The notes under the pieces were generated by a model that worked only from the letters and a program-made list of their open reading frames with translations, was not told where the DNA came from and searched no databases. Below, one piece after another: positions 63,345 to 64,000 of a DNA stretch of 64,000 nt. The stretch covers positions 62,448-126,447 of the forward strand of contig NZ_LMEO01000003.1 of the NCBI RefSeq assembly GCF_001426375.1, in the 5' to 3' direction. The position numbers and the translations under genes were made by a program. The number at the start of each line of letters is the position of its first letter. Position 1 is the first letter of the stretch. Origin of the DNA: Paenibacillus sp. Root444D2 (lineage in GTDB: Bacteria > Bacillota > Bacilli > Paenibacillales > NBRC-103111).

Positions 63345-64000
63345 TCACCAAGGGCGGCAGCTTTGGATATCTCGCCCCATGGCTACAGAGGAGGTCCACT
63401 CTCCAGTCGTGCGAACACCACGCTTCATACGTATCAATTCAGCTACTATGCTGACTGCATTTTCGACAGGGCCTTCCGAGCCAATGTTTAAACCAACGGG
63501 ATAATGCAGCCAATCCGGCCGCTCTAGTCCTTCAAGCATCCTCTCCGTTCGATCCCTCGAACCCATGATACCGAGGTAGCGCAGGGTTGACTCCATAGCT
63601 CCCCGCACAAATGCTGCATCCTTCTCAAACTGGTGACTCATCACGATAACATAATCCTGCGCATTCAGCTTTAGTTCTTCCACTAATTGCTCTGGAAAAG
63701 CTACGACCGTCTCCGATTCCGGAAAACGCTCCACATTGCAGAAAGCTTCCCGCCAGTCCGCTACCACCACGCGAAACCCAACACTTGCCGCCATTTGGGC
63801 AAGTGGAATCGCATCTGGATTCGCCCCAAACACAATTACCCTCGGCTTCGGCGTAAACAATGAGGCGTGCACAGCGTGTCGGTCTGTAGATACTCCCTCA
63901 TCTGGATGACACAACGTATACGTTATATTCGAATACCCATCCGAGTATGTGCGAAGAAGCTTCACGGCCTCTCCGCGATCCAAGCTAGCTTTCACCACCA
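63345..64000 (-). CDS. pucA: XdhC/PucA-like molybdenum cofactor insertion protein, 5'-truncated by the window end
   Basis: The visible 217 residues include the Rossmann segment RVIVFGANPDAIPLAQMAASVGFRVVVADWR and the XdhC C-terminal motifs VIVMSHQFEKDAAFV, YLGIMGSRDRTERML and PVGLNIGSEGPVENAVSIVAELI. XdhC proteins bind and deliver sulfurated molybdenum cofactor to xanthine dehydrogenase. Full-length members have a further N-terminal domain, which here lies beyond position 64000. Upstream gene of pucB, with almost no gap. Confidence 0.9.
   Translation of the reverse strand, partial: VVKASLDRGEAVKLLRTYSDGYSNITYTLCHPDEGVSTDRHAVHASLFTPKPRVIVFGANPDAIPLAQMAASVGFRVVVADWREAFCNVERFPESETVVAFPEQLVEELKLNAQDYVIVMSHQFEKDAAFVRGAMESTLRYLGIMGSRDRTERMLEGLERPDWLHYPVGLNIGSEGPVENAVSIVAELIRMKRGVRTTGEWTSSVAMGRDIQSCRPW

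Overview
The window looks like a chromosomal segment of a Paenibacillus-like Firmicute (Bacillales). The evidence is the Bacillus-order purine operon purEKBCSQLFMNHD, Gram-positive ribosome binding sites, yerB/yerC/dagK/rlmCD homologues, YesMN-type two-component control of a sugar ABC importer, and lipoproteins with Firmicute lipoboxes. No rRNA, tRNA, phage, transposase or CRISPR locus was recognised. Most genes lie on the minus strand.

Layout. 1-5 kb: a lone nucleotidyltransferase, then rlmCD, dagK, cbiX and yerC. 5-10 kb: a glycine-rich basic protein, an Asp23 protein, two paralogous eight-cysteine proteins, an ArsR repressor and a SulP transporter. The last three transcription units share one 20-bp operator. 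10-17 kb: yerB, a DCC thiol protein, a LigB-type dioxygenase, a cell-wall amidase, a 42-residue membrane protein and a chemoreceptor. 17.7-26 kb: a YesMN two-component system, a three-gene sugar ABC importer, and two phosphoesterase-type enzymes (EEP and PHP). 26-41 kb: the complete purine operon, whose leader carries two PurBoxes, a sigma-A promoter, a guanine-class purine riboswitch and a strong terminator. 41.8-48.3 kb: a C4-dicarboxylate module (DctA-type carrier, malic enzyme, DctS/DctR, and the divergent binding protein DctB). 48.3-50.2 kb: a truncated Fur/PerR-like regulator and catalase. 50.7-54.9 kb: a rearranged ComQXPA-like quorum-sensing locus. Its divergent 66-residue peptide ends in Lys-Trp-Asp and is a candidate isoprenylated pheromone. 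55-64 kb: a purine catabolic cluster with three xanthine dehydrogenase subunits, MobA-like and XdhC-like maturation proteins, a Rieske oxygenase and a BMP-family binding lipoprotein.

The most unusual feature is between the genes. At least five intergenic regions carry ladders of short palindromes spaced alternately about 51 and 62 bp (period about 113 bp). The palindrome sequence and the filler differ from locus to locus, but the spacing is kept. Further, looser sets have only pairs or variable spacing. The ladders sit even inside the pur operon (purN-purH and purS-purC gaps) and inside the xanthine dehydrogenase cluster. I know of no described element with this geometry, and it is the best candidate for a new system here.

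Purine synthesis (PurR and guanine-riboswitch control) and purine breakdown (xanthine dehydrogenase cluster) are both present about 15 kb apart. All functional calls come from reading the sequence; no database search was run.
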